DNA of 10,253 nucleotides from an uncultured Clostridium sp. (GTDB lineage: Bacteria; Bacillota; Clostridia; Lachnospirales; Lachnospiraceae): NCBI GenBank assembly GCA_900555045.1, contig USJW01000143.1, forward strand, positions 1-10,253, read 5' to 3'. A model generated the notes under the pieces. The model searched no databases. It worked only from the letters and a program-made list of their open reading frames with translations, and was not told where the DNA came from. This document shows positions 1-5,746 of this stretch, one piece after another (positions within the stretch are counted from its first letter, which is position 1; each line of letters starts with the position of its first letter). Both the position numbers and the translations under genes were made by a program.

Positions 1-63
1 TCCTTACACCGGGACTGGTATGCAGACGTTTCACGCAATTTTTAAACAGTTTCGGCCGCTTTC

Positions 64-72
64 TGGTATACT
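64..72 (+). promoter_or_regulatory. Probable extended -10 promoter element for the membrane-protein gene
   Basis: The sequence TGGTATACT fits an extended -10 box (TGN followed by TATACT, 5 of 6 to TATAAT). It lies 36 bp upstream of the ATG at 109. The -35 region is weak: the nearest candidates lie in the A/T-rich stretch around 41-47 and match TTGACA poorly, which an extended -10 can tolerate. A Shine-Dalgarno-like AAAAGGA at 91-97 follows. Nothing else is recognisable in the first 108 bases. Confidence 0.45.
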
Positions 73-108
73 GTAGCCTGATTCTGACGAAAAAGGACAT
101 GATATGCT

Positions 109-654
109 ATGATACGAAAACTGCTGGCCTACCTGGTCATCCCCGCCTACACCGTGCTCTTCACCCGCGGCTACGGCTGGCTCACCACAAATTTCTCCGT
201 GATCGGAAACCTGCTTGACAAAAAGGGCTCCTTCTTCCTCTGGGGCGTCACGGTAGGCGTGTACTTCTGGCTGACGGACCGGAGGATCAAATCCCATCTG
301 TCCCTGGGCCCGGTTGGTTCCCGCCTGATCCCCGCCGCCCTGGCGCTCCTGTTCTGCGCCATCACCACGCCCTACCTGCCCAAGGAGCTGCCCCTGAAGT
401 CGTTTCTGCACATCATATTCGCCTTTATCTCCACCGTGCTCTTGCTGCTGTACCTGGCGGCGGTGGCCTGGGACCGCTCCCGGCTGGACCCCGCCCGCTT
501 TCGGCCCTTTCTCGCGGCCCTGGCGGCGATCGTCCTCGTCTCAGCGGTCCTCTTTGCCGTCGCAGGGATTATAAGCAGCGCCCTTGAGATCTTCATCACC
601 ATCACCACCGTCGTCCTCTCGGACCGGATCTGTGAGCAGGTGACGCGCCCTTAG
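109..654 (+). CDS. Small multi-pass membrane protein of unknown function
   Basis: This encodes 181 residues, mostly hydrophobic, and I do not recognise a named family. Five clear membrane segments are visible at about residues 5-19, 42-56, 71-90, 98-120 and 134-156, with a possible sixth at 158-170. Basic loops (around 58-62 and 122-132) separate segments 2/3 and 4/5. There is no cleavable signal peptide and no catalytic motif. The layout recalls small six-helix membrane proteins common in Firmicutes, but that is only a resemblance. The start is the ATG at 109, with AAAAGGA 11 bases upstream; nearby ATGs at 99 and 104 are in other frames, the latter hitting a stop after two codons. The gene has its own likely promoter and converges on the purine operon, ending 4 bp from the hydantoinase stop codon. 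It is probably not part of that operon. That it is a real gene is fairly sure; its role is unknown. Confidence 0.75.
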   Translation: MIRKLLAYLVIPAYTVLFTRGYGWLTTNFSVIGNLLDKKGSFFLWGVTVGVYFWLTDRRIKSHLSLGPVGSRLIPAALALLFCAITTPYLPKELPLKSFLHIIFAFISTVLLLLYLAAVAWDRSRLDPARFRPFLAALAAIVLVSAVLFAVAGIISSALEIFITITTVVLSDRICEQVTRP

Positions 655-658
655 CGCG

Positions 659-2080
659 CTACAGCGTGTATGTTCCTCTCTTCACGAACGTGCCACGGTT
701 CGCCTCCACCACCTGGCCGTCCCTCACCACCTGGGTCCCGCGCAGGAACACCCGCTCCACCCGGGCCGTCACCTCCGTGCCCTCAAAGGGCGCGTAGTCC
801 ACGTTCTGGAGCTGGTCTGCGGCGGTGATCACGCCGGACGCGCCGGGGCGCAGCACTGCGATGTCCGCGTCGCTTCCCGGTGCGATGATTCCCTTTCCCG
901 GGAACATCCCGTAAAGCTTTGCCGGGTTCTCGGACAGCACCTGGCACATCTTTTCCAGGGAAATCCGCCCTCTGTCCACACCGTAGGTGTAGAGAAGCAC
1001 GCCCCGTGTCTCCACCCCTGGCATCCCGCCGGGAATCTTCGTGAAATCGTCCTTCCCCAGCAGCTTCTGCTCCGTGGTAAAGCTGCAGTGGTCCGTGGAC
1101 ACCGTCTGGATGTCCCCCTGCTCCAGGGCCCGCCACAGGCACTCCTGGTCCGCTTTTCCTCTCAGCGGCGGGGCGCACACGTACTTGGCCCCCTCCATGC
1201 CGGGAAGGTCGTACAGGCTGTCGTCCATCAGGAGATACTGGGGGCAGGTCTCTGCGTAGACCTTCTGGCCGCGCCGTCTGGCCTCCATGATCACGTCGTA
1301 GCCCTCCTTGCAGGTCAGATGGACCACCACCACCGGGATGTCCACCACCTCCGCCAGGCGCAGCAGCCGGTCGATGGCCTCGGCCTCCGCGGCCGCCGGG
1401 CGGGTCTCGGGGTGGCTCTTCACGCCCATGCGCCCCGCCGCCTTGGCCTCCGCCTGCAGGGCCGCGATCATGCCGCTGTTCTCACAGTGCACGCCCGTGA
1501 TCCCACCTGCCTCCTTTAAGCGGCGCAGGATGGCGAAAATGGTCTCGTCGTCCACCTGGGTGTCGTAAGTCATGTACAGCTTGAAGGAGGACACCCCCTC
1601 CGCCATCATGTCGTCGATCTCGCGGCTCACCGCCGGGTTCCAGTCCGTGATGGACATGTGGAAGCCGTAGTCGCAGGAGCACCTCCCGTCCGCCTTCTCA
1701 TGCCAGTTTTTTAGCCCCTGGGCCAGCGTCTCCCCGGCGTACTGGGTCCCGAAGTCCACGATGGTGGTGGTTCCGCCCCGGATGGCCGCCCGGGTCCCGG
1801 TCTCAAAGTCGTCCGCCGTCACCGTGCCCGCCACGTGCAGGTCAAAGTGGGTGTGGGCGTCGATAAAGCCCGGGAACAGCAGGCAGCCGGAAACGTCGCA
1901 GATCTGCGCGTCACTGCCCGCAAGCTTTGCCATCTCTGCGGCGGTTCCCACCGAAACAATCTTCTCCCCCTCAATCAGCACGTCCGCCGGGGCGCTCCCG
2001 CTCCCGGACACCACCGTGCCGCCTGTAAGCAATATTCTATCCATCTCGTCCTGCTCCCTTCCGCTCGTTTTAAATCTCAT
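659..2080 (-). CDS. hydA: Dihydropyrimidinase/hydantoinase-like cyclic amidohydrolase (HyuA/HydA type)
   Basis: This is a cyclic-amide hydrolase of the amidohydrolase superfamily, which opens (or closes) hydantoin, dihydropyrimidine or similar rings with a binuclear metal centre in the cytoplasm. Visible motifs are the HxH metal pair in GFIDAHTHFD (H76, H78), the probable carboxylated lysine K167 in SSFKLYM, metal histidines H198 and H254, and catalytic D330 in VSTDHC. CAPPLRG at 302-308 is also typical. At 473 residues (461 from the inner start) it has normal family length. It is the last gene of the minus-strand run. The ATG at 2080 overlaps the GNAT stop as ATGA and has GAGGA 6 bases upstream, suggesting coupled translation. 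The inner ATG at 2044 (MDRILLTGG) matches where homologues usually begin, so the first 12 residues are uncertain. E. coli HyuA sits in the equivalent purine/selenium cluster; the natural substrate here is inferred to be a purine-derived ring, not shown. Confidence 0.9.
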   Translation of the reverse strand: MRFKTSGREQDEMDRILLTGGTVVSGSGSAPADVLIEGEKIVSVGTAAEMAKLAGSDAQICDVSGCLLFPGFIDAHTHFDLHVAGTVTADDFETGTRAAIRGGTTTIVDFGTQYAGETLAQGLKNWHEKADGRCSCDYGFHMSITDWNPAVSREIDDMMAEGVSSFKLYMTYDTQVDDETIFAILRRLKEAGGITGVHCENSGMIAALQAEAKAAGRMGVKSHPETRPAAAEAEAIDRLLRLAEVVDIPVVVVHLTCKEGYDVIMEARRRGQKVYAETCPQYLLMDDSLYDLPGMEGAKYVCAPPLRGKADQECLWRALEQGDIQTVSTDHCSFTTEQKLLGKDDFTKIPGGMPGVETRGVLLYTYGVDRGRISLEKMCQVLSENPAKLYGMFPGKGIIAPGSDADIAVLRPGASGVITAADQLQNVDYAPFEGTEVTARVERVFLRGTQVVRDGQVVEANRGTFVKRGTYTL

Positions 2081-2577
2081 GTCTCGTCCTCTGCAGCCAT
2101 CTCTTTTAGGCGCTCCCCGGCGATCCGGTACACCGTCCAGTCGCTCATGGCCTCAGCTCCCATGCGCTTGTAGAAGTCGATGCTGCTCTGGTTCCAGTCC
2201 AGGCACCACCACTCCAGCCGGCCGCAGCCCCGCTCATCCGCAATGTGCGCCAGCTTTAGCAGAAACGCCTTTCCAAACCCGCGGCCCCGAAATTCCGGCC
2301 GCACATATAAGTCCTCCAGGTAGATCCCGGCCCGGCCCAAAAAGGTGGAGAAATTGTGGAAGAACAGCGCAAAGCCCACCGGCTCCCCGCCGCACTCCCC
2401 GATCATGACCTCGGCCTTTTTCTTTTCAAACAGCCACTCCTTAAGCAGCTCCTCTGTGGCCACCACCTGGTCCAACATGCCCTCGTAATCCGCCAACTCC
2501 TCAATAAACCGCAGAACCAGAGAAACATCCTCTGGTTCTGCAAAGCGGATCACAAGCTTTGGATTCTCATTCGTCAT
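2077..2577 (-). CDS. GNAT-family N-acetyltransferase, SSAT-like
   Basis: This transfers acetyl from acetyl-CoA to an amine. The acetyl-CoA binding motif A is plain: YLEDLYVRPEFRGRGFGK (residues 94-111 counted from the outer start at 2601), with the R-G-R-G-F-G-K pyrophosphate loop. It is followed by GCGRLEWWCLDWN and FYKRMGA, whose tyrosine (144) is the usual general acid. This block resembles the diamine/thialysine acetyltransferase (SSAT) branch more than ribosomal-protein acetyltransferases. I chose the ATG at 2577 (166 residues) because GAGGAG at 2587-2592 sits 9 bases before it. An in-frame ATG at 2601 adds eight residues but has no well-placed ribosome binding site. The gene begins 37 bp after the xdh stop and overlaps the next gene by ATGA, so it belongs to the operon. 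GNAT enzymes are not a standard part of ssnA/ygfK/xdh clusters as I know them; its substrate is unknown. Confidence 0.88.
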   Translation of the reverse strand: MTNENPKLVIRFAEPEDVSLVLRFIEELADYEGMLDQVVATEELLKEWLFEKKKAEVMIGECGGEPVGFALFFHNFSTFLGRAGIYLEDLYVRPEFRGRGFGKAFLLKLAHIADERGCGRLEWWCLDWNQSSIDFYKRMGAEAMSDWTVYRIAGERLKEMAAEDET

Positions 2578-2586
2578 CCCGCCTGT

Positions 2587-2592
2587 CTCCTC
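2587..2592 (-). promoter_or_regulatory. Ribosome binding site that decides the GNAT start
   Basis: GAGGAG on the minus strand lies 9 bases before the ATG at 2577. It is inside the reading frame that would be used from the ATG at 2601. The outer ATG has only a GAGG about 15 bases away, overlapping the xdh stop codon, so the inner start is favoured. Confidence 0.55.
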
Positions 2593-2614
2593 GTCATTCA
2601 TTTGTCTTTTGGCC

Positions 2615-5308
2615 TCACACTTTCTTTCTGGCGTAGGGCGTGCCCTCCAAGGGCAGGGAGGTCTGGAACTGGCCGTTTAAGCGGTAGTAAGCGCCCGCGA
2701 TGGCCGGTGCCGTGGGGATCGACGTGATCTCGCCGATGCCGATGGCTCCAAAGGCCACGTCCACACCGGGCTTCTCCACGATGATGCTCTCGATCTCCGG
2801 CGCTTTGTCCGCGCGGAAGAGTCCCAGGGTGCCGAACTTCGCGGTGGGCACGCAGTCCTTTAAGGGGTACTGCTCGGTCAGCGCGTATCCGCAGGACATC
2901 AGCACGCCGCCCTCGATCTGGCCCTCCACGCTCTTGGGGTTCACCGCCTTGCCCACGTCGTGCGCCGCCACGATCTTCTCGATGGTGCCGTCCGCGTTAA
3001 GGATGCACATCTGTGTGGCGTAGCCGTAGGCCACGTGGGATACCGGGTTGGGCACATCCGCGCCCATCTTGTCGGTCTTCGCGTAGTACTCCGCGTAGTA
3101 ATCCTTGCCGTTTAACAGCGCCAGATCCTCTGAGGTGAAGGTCACGGCCGCGGTCTCGGGGGATTCCACCTCCAGAACCACGTTCTCCAGATAGCGCTTG
3201 TCGAAGGTCTCGGCCACATACTCTCTGCCGGTCAGCTTAAACAGCTCCTTTCGCAGATCCTTGGCCGCTCTCCTGGCCGCCTCGCCGGTGATCAGGGTCT
3301 GGCGGGAGCCGGAGGTGGTGCCGGAATCCGGCGCCATGGAGGTGTTGGGATCGTGGTACACGATGTCGTCCATGCTGACGCCCGCGCTCTCGGCCACCAT
3401 CTGCACCAGCACGGTGCCAAGGCCCTGTCCGATGCAGGATGCGCCCGCGTGGATGTGGATCTTACCGCCCTCAACGATCAGGCGCGCCCGGCCCTTGTCG
3501 GGAAGTCCCACGCCCACGCCCGCATTCTTGAGCGCGCAGCCCAGGCCTACCGGCTTTCCGGCGTTGTAGGCCGCGTAGAACTGATCCTTCACCGCCTCCA
3601 ACGTCTCCACCAGGCCTGTGGCCGAATCGGTAATCTGACCGTTGGGGAGCACCTGGCCCGGGCGGATGGCGTTGAGGTAGCGCATCTGCCAGGGATCTAA
3701 TCCCGCCATCTCAGCCAACAGGTTGATGTTCATCTCCGTCGCGAAGATGGTCTGGGTCACGCCGAAGCCGCGGAACGCGCCTGCCGGCGGGTTGTTGGTG
3801 TACACGGCTGTGCCGTCGATATCGATATTCTGGTAGTTGTAGGGGCCAGCCGCATGGGTGCAGGCTCTCTGGAGCACCGGGCCGCCGAGGGAGGCGTATG
3901 CGCCCGTGTCGGCCACCACCACCGCCTTCATTGCGGTGAGCTTCCCGTTCTCGTCGCAGGCCGTGGTCAGATCGATGCTCATGGGATGGCGCTTGGGATG
4001 GATGATCAGGCTCTCCTTGCGGGTCAGCCTGCATTTCACCGTGCGCTTGGTCAGGTAGGCGATCAGTGCCGCGTGGTGCTGCACCGTCACGTCCTCCTTG
4101 CCGCCGAAGCCGCCGCCCACCAGCTTGTTCTCCACAACCACCTTCTCTGGATCCAGTCCCAGGAGGATGGAGGTCTCATGGCGCGTGTCGTAGGTTCCCT
4201 GGTCGGTGGAGTAGATTAACACTCCGTCGCCCAAAGGCATGGAGATCGCGCACTCCGGCTCCAAAAACGCGTGCTCGGTCCAGGGCGTCTCGTAGTGGCG
4301 GGTCACTTTGTACTTGGAGTTCGCGATCACTTCCTCCGCGTTGCCGCGCACCAAATGCTCATGGCTTAAAATATTTCCGGCCGTGTGCACATTCGGAGCG
4401 CCCTCAGCCATCGCCTCAGCCGGGCAGGTGACGGGCTTTAACTCCTCGTACTCCACCTCAACCAGCGCCTTGGCCTGCTCCAGAAGCTCCGGGGTCTCCG
4501 CAGCCACGATGGCGATGGCGTCGCCCAGATAGTGGGTGGTCCCGCCCACCGGGATCATGGTGTCCCAGTCCTGCTTTAAATGGCCCACCTTGTTCTTTCC
4601 GGGGACATCGTCCGCCGTCAGCACGCAGACCACGCCCGGAAGGGCCTTGGCCTTCTCCGTGTGGATGGCCTTCACCACCGCGCGGGGATACTTGGAGCGA
4701 ACGGCGCCGCCGTAGATCATGCCGGGCAGATCCACCTCGTCCAGGTCGTCCACGTACTTGCCGGTGCCCAGCACCTTCCCCTTCACGTCGATGCGGTGCA
4801 TCTTGGAGCCAACCTTGACCATCTTCTCCTGCTCTGCGATGGGGATGTCCTCACGCAGCATCTTGGCGGCCAGGCCGATAGCGTCGATGATCTTCTTGTA
4901 GCCCGTGCAGCGGCAGTAGTTGTTGCGGATGGCGTGGGCGATCTCAATCCGGCTGGGATCGGGATTTACGTCCAGGAGGCCCTTGGCGCAGATCACCATT
5001 CCGGGGATACAGAAGCCGCACTGAACCGCTCCCGCCTCGCCGAAGGCGTACACGTACACGTCCTTCTCACGCTGGGAGAATCCCTCCACGGTCAGAATGT
5101 GCTTGCCCTCCAGGTTCCCCATCTTCTGTACGCAGGCCTTCTTGGCCACGCCGTCGATCAGCACGGTACAGGTTCCGCAGGCCCCCTCGCTGCACCCGTC
5201 CTTGACGGATTTGAGGCGGCAGTCGTTTCTCAGCACGTCGATCAGCTTTCTGTCGGCGTCCACTTCCATCTCCTGCCCGTTTATCCACACTTTACAATAA
5301 GAGCTCAT
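2615..5308 (-). CDS. xdh: Selenium-dependent xanthine dehydrogenase-type molybdenum hydroxylase (fused Fe-S and Mo subunits)
   Basis: This 897-residue enzyme hydroxylates a purine ring (xanthine or hypoxanthine expected) with water-derived oxygen. Residues 1-155 are the Fe-S module: a plant-type [2Fe-2S] site (C39, C44, C47, C59) and the second cluster (C97, C100, C132, C134). From about 165 on is the molybdopterin module, with GGGFGGKE (398-405), AFRGFG (511-516), a GQG loop (627-629) and the catalytic glutamate of GAIGIGE (E860). By eye, E405, R481 and F515 align with bovine xanthine oxidase Glu802, Arg880 and Phe914, which supports a purine substrate. The order matches E. coli XdhD and the family annotated as selenium-dependent xanthine dehydrogenase. 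In that family Se is a labile ligand at Mo, so no selenocysteine codon is expected, and none is seen. There is no FAD domain, so electrons must leave through a partner. The start ATG has GGAGG 6 bases upstream, inside the DUF3343 gene. Confidence 0.95.
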   Translation of the reverse strand: MSSYCKVWINGQEMEVDADRKLIDVLRNDCRLKSVKDGCSEGACGTCTVLIDGVAKKACVQKMGNLEGKHILTVEGFSQREKDVYVYAFGEAGAVQCGFCIPGMVICAKGLLDVNPDPSRIEIAHAIRNNYCRCTGYKKIIDAIGLAAKMLREDIPIAEQEKMVKVGSKMHRIDVKGKVLGTGKYVDDLDEVDLPGMIYGGAVRSKYPRAVVKAIHTEKAKALPGVVCVLTADDVPGKNKVGHLKQDWDTMIPVGGTTHYLGDAIAIVAAETPELLEQAKALVEVEYEELKPVTCPAEAMAEGAPNVHTAGNILSHEHLVRGNAEEVIANSKYKVTRHYETPWTEHAFLEPECAISMPLGDGVLIYSTDQGTYDTRHETSILLGLDPEKVVVENKLVGGGFGGKEDVTVQHHAALIAYLTKRTVKCRLTRKESLIIHPKRHPMSIDLTTACDENGKLTAMKAVVVADTGAYASLGGPVLQRACTHAAGPYNYQNIDIDGTAVYTNNPPAGAFRGFGVTQTIFATEMNINLLAEMAGLDPWQMRYLNAIRPGQVLPNGQITDSATGLVETLEAVKDQFYAAYNAGKPVGLGCALKNAGVGVGLPDKGRARLIVEGGKIHIHAGASCIGQGLGTVLVQMVAESAGVSMDDIVYHDPNTSMAPDSGTTSGSRQTLITGEAARRAAKDLRKELFKLTGREYVAETFDKRYLENVVLEVESPETAAVTFTSEDLALLNGKDYYAEYYAKTDKMGADVPNPVSHVAYGYATQMCILNADGTIEKIVAAHDVGKAVNPKSVEGQIEGGVLMSCGYALTEQYPLKDCVPTAKFGTLGLFRADKAPEIESIIVEKPGVDVAFGAIGIGEITSIPTAPAIAGAYYRLNGQFQTSLPLEGTPYARKKV

Positions 5309-5531
5309 AAATTTCCTCCACTTCTATCCCCTTGTCTTTCATCAGGGATTCCAATTGACTTCTGGCCTCCACGGGAGCGCTCCAGGCCATGCCACAGCCC
5401 GCGTGGATGGCGGAGGGCACCGGAATCAGGCGCCCGGGAAGTCCCGCTTCCCTGGCCGCCTTCTCCATCCCCATGGCCTGGGTGGTTCCCGGATAGGTAA
5501 TCACAAGCCTCATGGTCTTCTGTCTCGGCAT
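5292..5531 (-). CDS. DUF3343 protein, putative Se/S carrier
   Basis: This small cytoplasmic protein of 79 residues belongs to the DUF3343 family, described as putative selenium/sulfur carrier-like. The family signature is clear: an early TYPGTTQAMGMEKAA stretch, then GLPGRLIPVP, AGCGMAW and a C-terminal GIEVEEIYEL. The only cysteine, in AGCG (residue 46 from this start), is the natural place to carry Se or S. I chose the ATG at 5531 because a purine-rich GGAAAGGGGGG (5538-5548) lies just before it. The frame stays open to a GTG at 5561 (89 residues) with no good ribosome binding site, and a later ATG at 5513 also fits the family start. The gene ends 17 bp inside xdh, so the two are translated together. 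The inferred job is delivering labile selenium to the xdh product or its maturation factors. The family call is firm; the carrier function is inferred from family description and context. Confidence 0.88.
   Translation of the reverse strand: MPRQKTMRLVITYPGTTQAMGMEKAAREAGLPGRLIPVPSAIHAGCGMAWSAPVEARSQLESLMKDKGIEVEEIYELLL
5315..5319 (-). promoter_or_regulatory. Strong ribosome binding site of xdh inside the DUF3343 gene
   Basis: GGAGG on the minus strand is 6 bases before the xdh ATG at 5308. It lies within the last codons of the upstream gene, so ribosomes finishing DUF3343 run across it. This fixes the xdh start and supports translational coupling. Confidence 0.8.
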
Positions 5532-5564
5532 CCTTTGCCCCCCTTTCCAGGTCAATCTCACTAC

Positions 5565-5580
5565 ACAGTTGCCAACAGTT
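5565..5580. repeat. Tandem ACAGTT direct repeat with 10-bp period
   Basis: ACAGTT occurs at 5565-5570 and again at 5575-5580, one helical turn apart, separated by GCCA. A short odd palindrome GTTG-C-CAAC (5568-5576) spans the junction. It lies 34 bp upstream of the chosen DUF3343 start. Such spacing suits a protein contacting one face of DNA, but chance is possible because the unit is only six bases. Confidence 0.35.
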
Positions 5581-5601
5581 TCAAAAACGAACGTTCTCCG
5601 C

Positions 5602-5629
5602 CGTACACGTTAATTTTTTAACGTGTACG
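5602..5629. repeat. Perfect 12-bp inverted repeat (candidate operator or RNA hairpin)
   Basis: The arms CGTACACGTTAA (5602-5613) and TTAACGTGTACG (5618-5629) are perfect reverse complements around a TTTT centre. The site lies 70 bp upstream of the DUF3343 start and 117 bp after the ygfK stop. In the direction of the operon (minus) the loop is AAAA and no U-tract follows directly; the nearest T-run (five T) is about 15 bases on, so it is a poor terminator. A smaller palindrome, GAACGTTC (5589-5596), shares the AACGTT core and lies 5 bp away. The symmetry suits a dimeric repressor site. Confidence 0.7.
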
Positions 5630-5638
5630 TGTGGAAGT

Positions 5639-5676
5639 GCCCGGGAGCCTGGCAGCGTTCGCCGCGGCCCCCGAGC
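5639..5676 (-). repeat. GC-rich imperfect hairpin in the ygfK-DUF3343 gap
   Basis: On the minus-strand transcript, the arm at 5676-5666 pairs with 5649-5639 over 11 bp, including two G-U pairs. Inside it, GCGGC (5665-5661) pairs with GCTGC (5656-5652), including one G-U pair, around a GAAC loop. A two-base bulge (5651-5650) lies between the stems. The folded RNA would be very stable. No T-run follows, so it is not a standard intrinsic terminator. It could be an RNA-processing or stability element between two parts of the operon. Confidence 0.55.
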
Positions 5677-5695
5677 CGTTCCATTTTATCTCACA

Positions 5696-5730
5696 GAAGC
5701 GCATATCCCGCCGCCGGTCTATGGCGCTTC
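5696..5730 (-). repeat. Inverted repeat just after the ygfK stop
   Basis: GAAGCGC (5696-5702) and GCGCTTC (5724-5730) are perfect 7-bp inverted arms. An inner ATA/TAT pairing (5703-5705 with 5720-5722, one bulged base at 5723) extends the stem to 10 bp around a 14-base loop. It starts 16 bp after the ygfK stop codon. No T-run follows on the minus strand; the next bases on the transcript include TAAAAT (5683-5688), a possible -10 box without a convincing -35. Confidence 0.5.
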
Positions 5731-5746
5731 CCCCCTCGGTTGATTT

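Noticed and set aside
644..658. Small GC hairpin (CGCGC-CCTTA-GCGCG) spanning the two convergent stop codons, considered as a bidirectional terminator
   Set aside because: The stem is only 5 bp and there is no T-run on either side. It may help end transcription but cannot be called a terminator.
1088..1519. Plus-strand open frames opposite the hydantoinase, ygfK and ssnA genes (for example 1088-1519, 6026-6574, 8555-9031)
   Set aside because: All are fully antisense to well-supported genes and show low-complexity composition with no recognisable motif.
2615..5308. Selenocysteine codon in xdh
   Set aside because: The frame is continuous without an internal TGA, and this family uses a labile Se ligand at Mo rather than selenocysteine.
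4580..5500. Long plus-strand open frame (306 codons) opposite xdh and DUF3343
   Set aside because: It lies antisense to two genes with clear family motifs. Its translation is rich in His, Leu, Val and Ala without any domain, as expected from the reverse frame of GC-rich coding DNA.
5602..5629. Palindrome considered as an intrinsic terminator for ygfK
   Set aside because: Arms are rich in A/T next to the loop and no U-tract follows directly in the minus direction; an operator is the better reading.
5581..5746. Riboswitch (purine, xanthine or molybdenum-cofactor type) upstream of DUF3343-xdh
   Set aside because: Stable stems exist, but I cannot recognise any conserved riboswitch core by eye; a covariance-model search would be needed.
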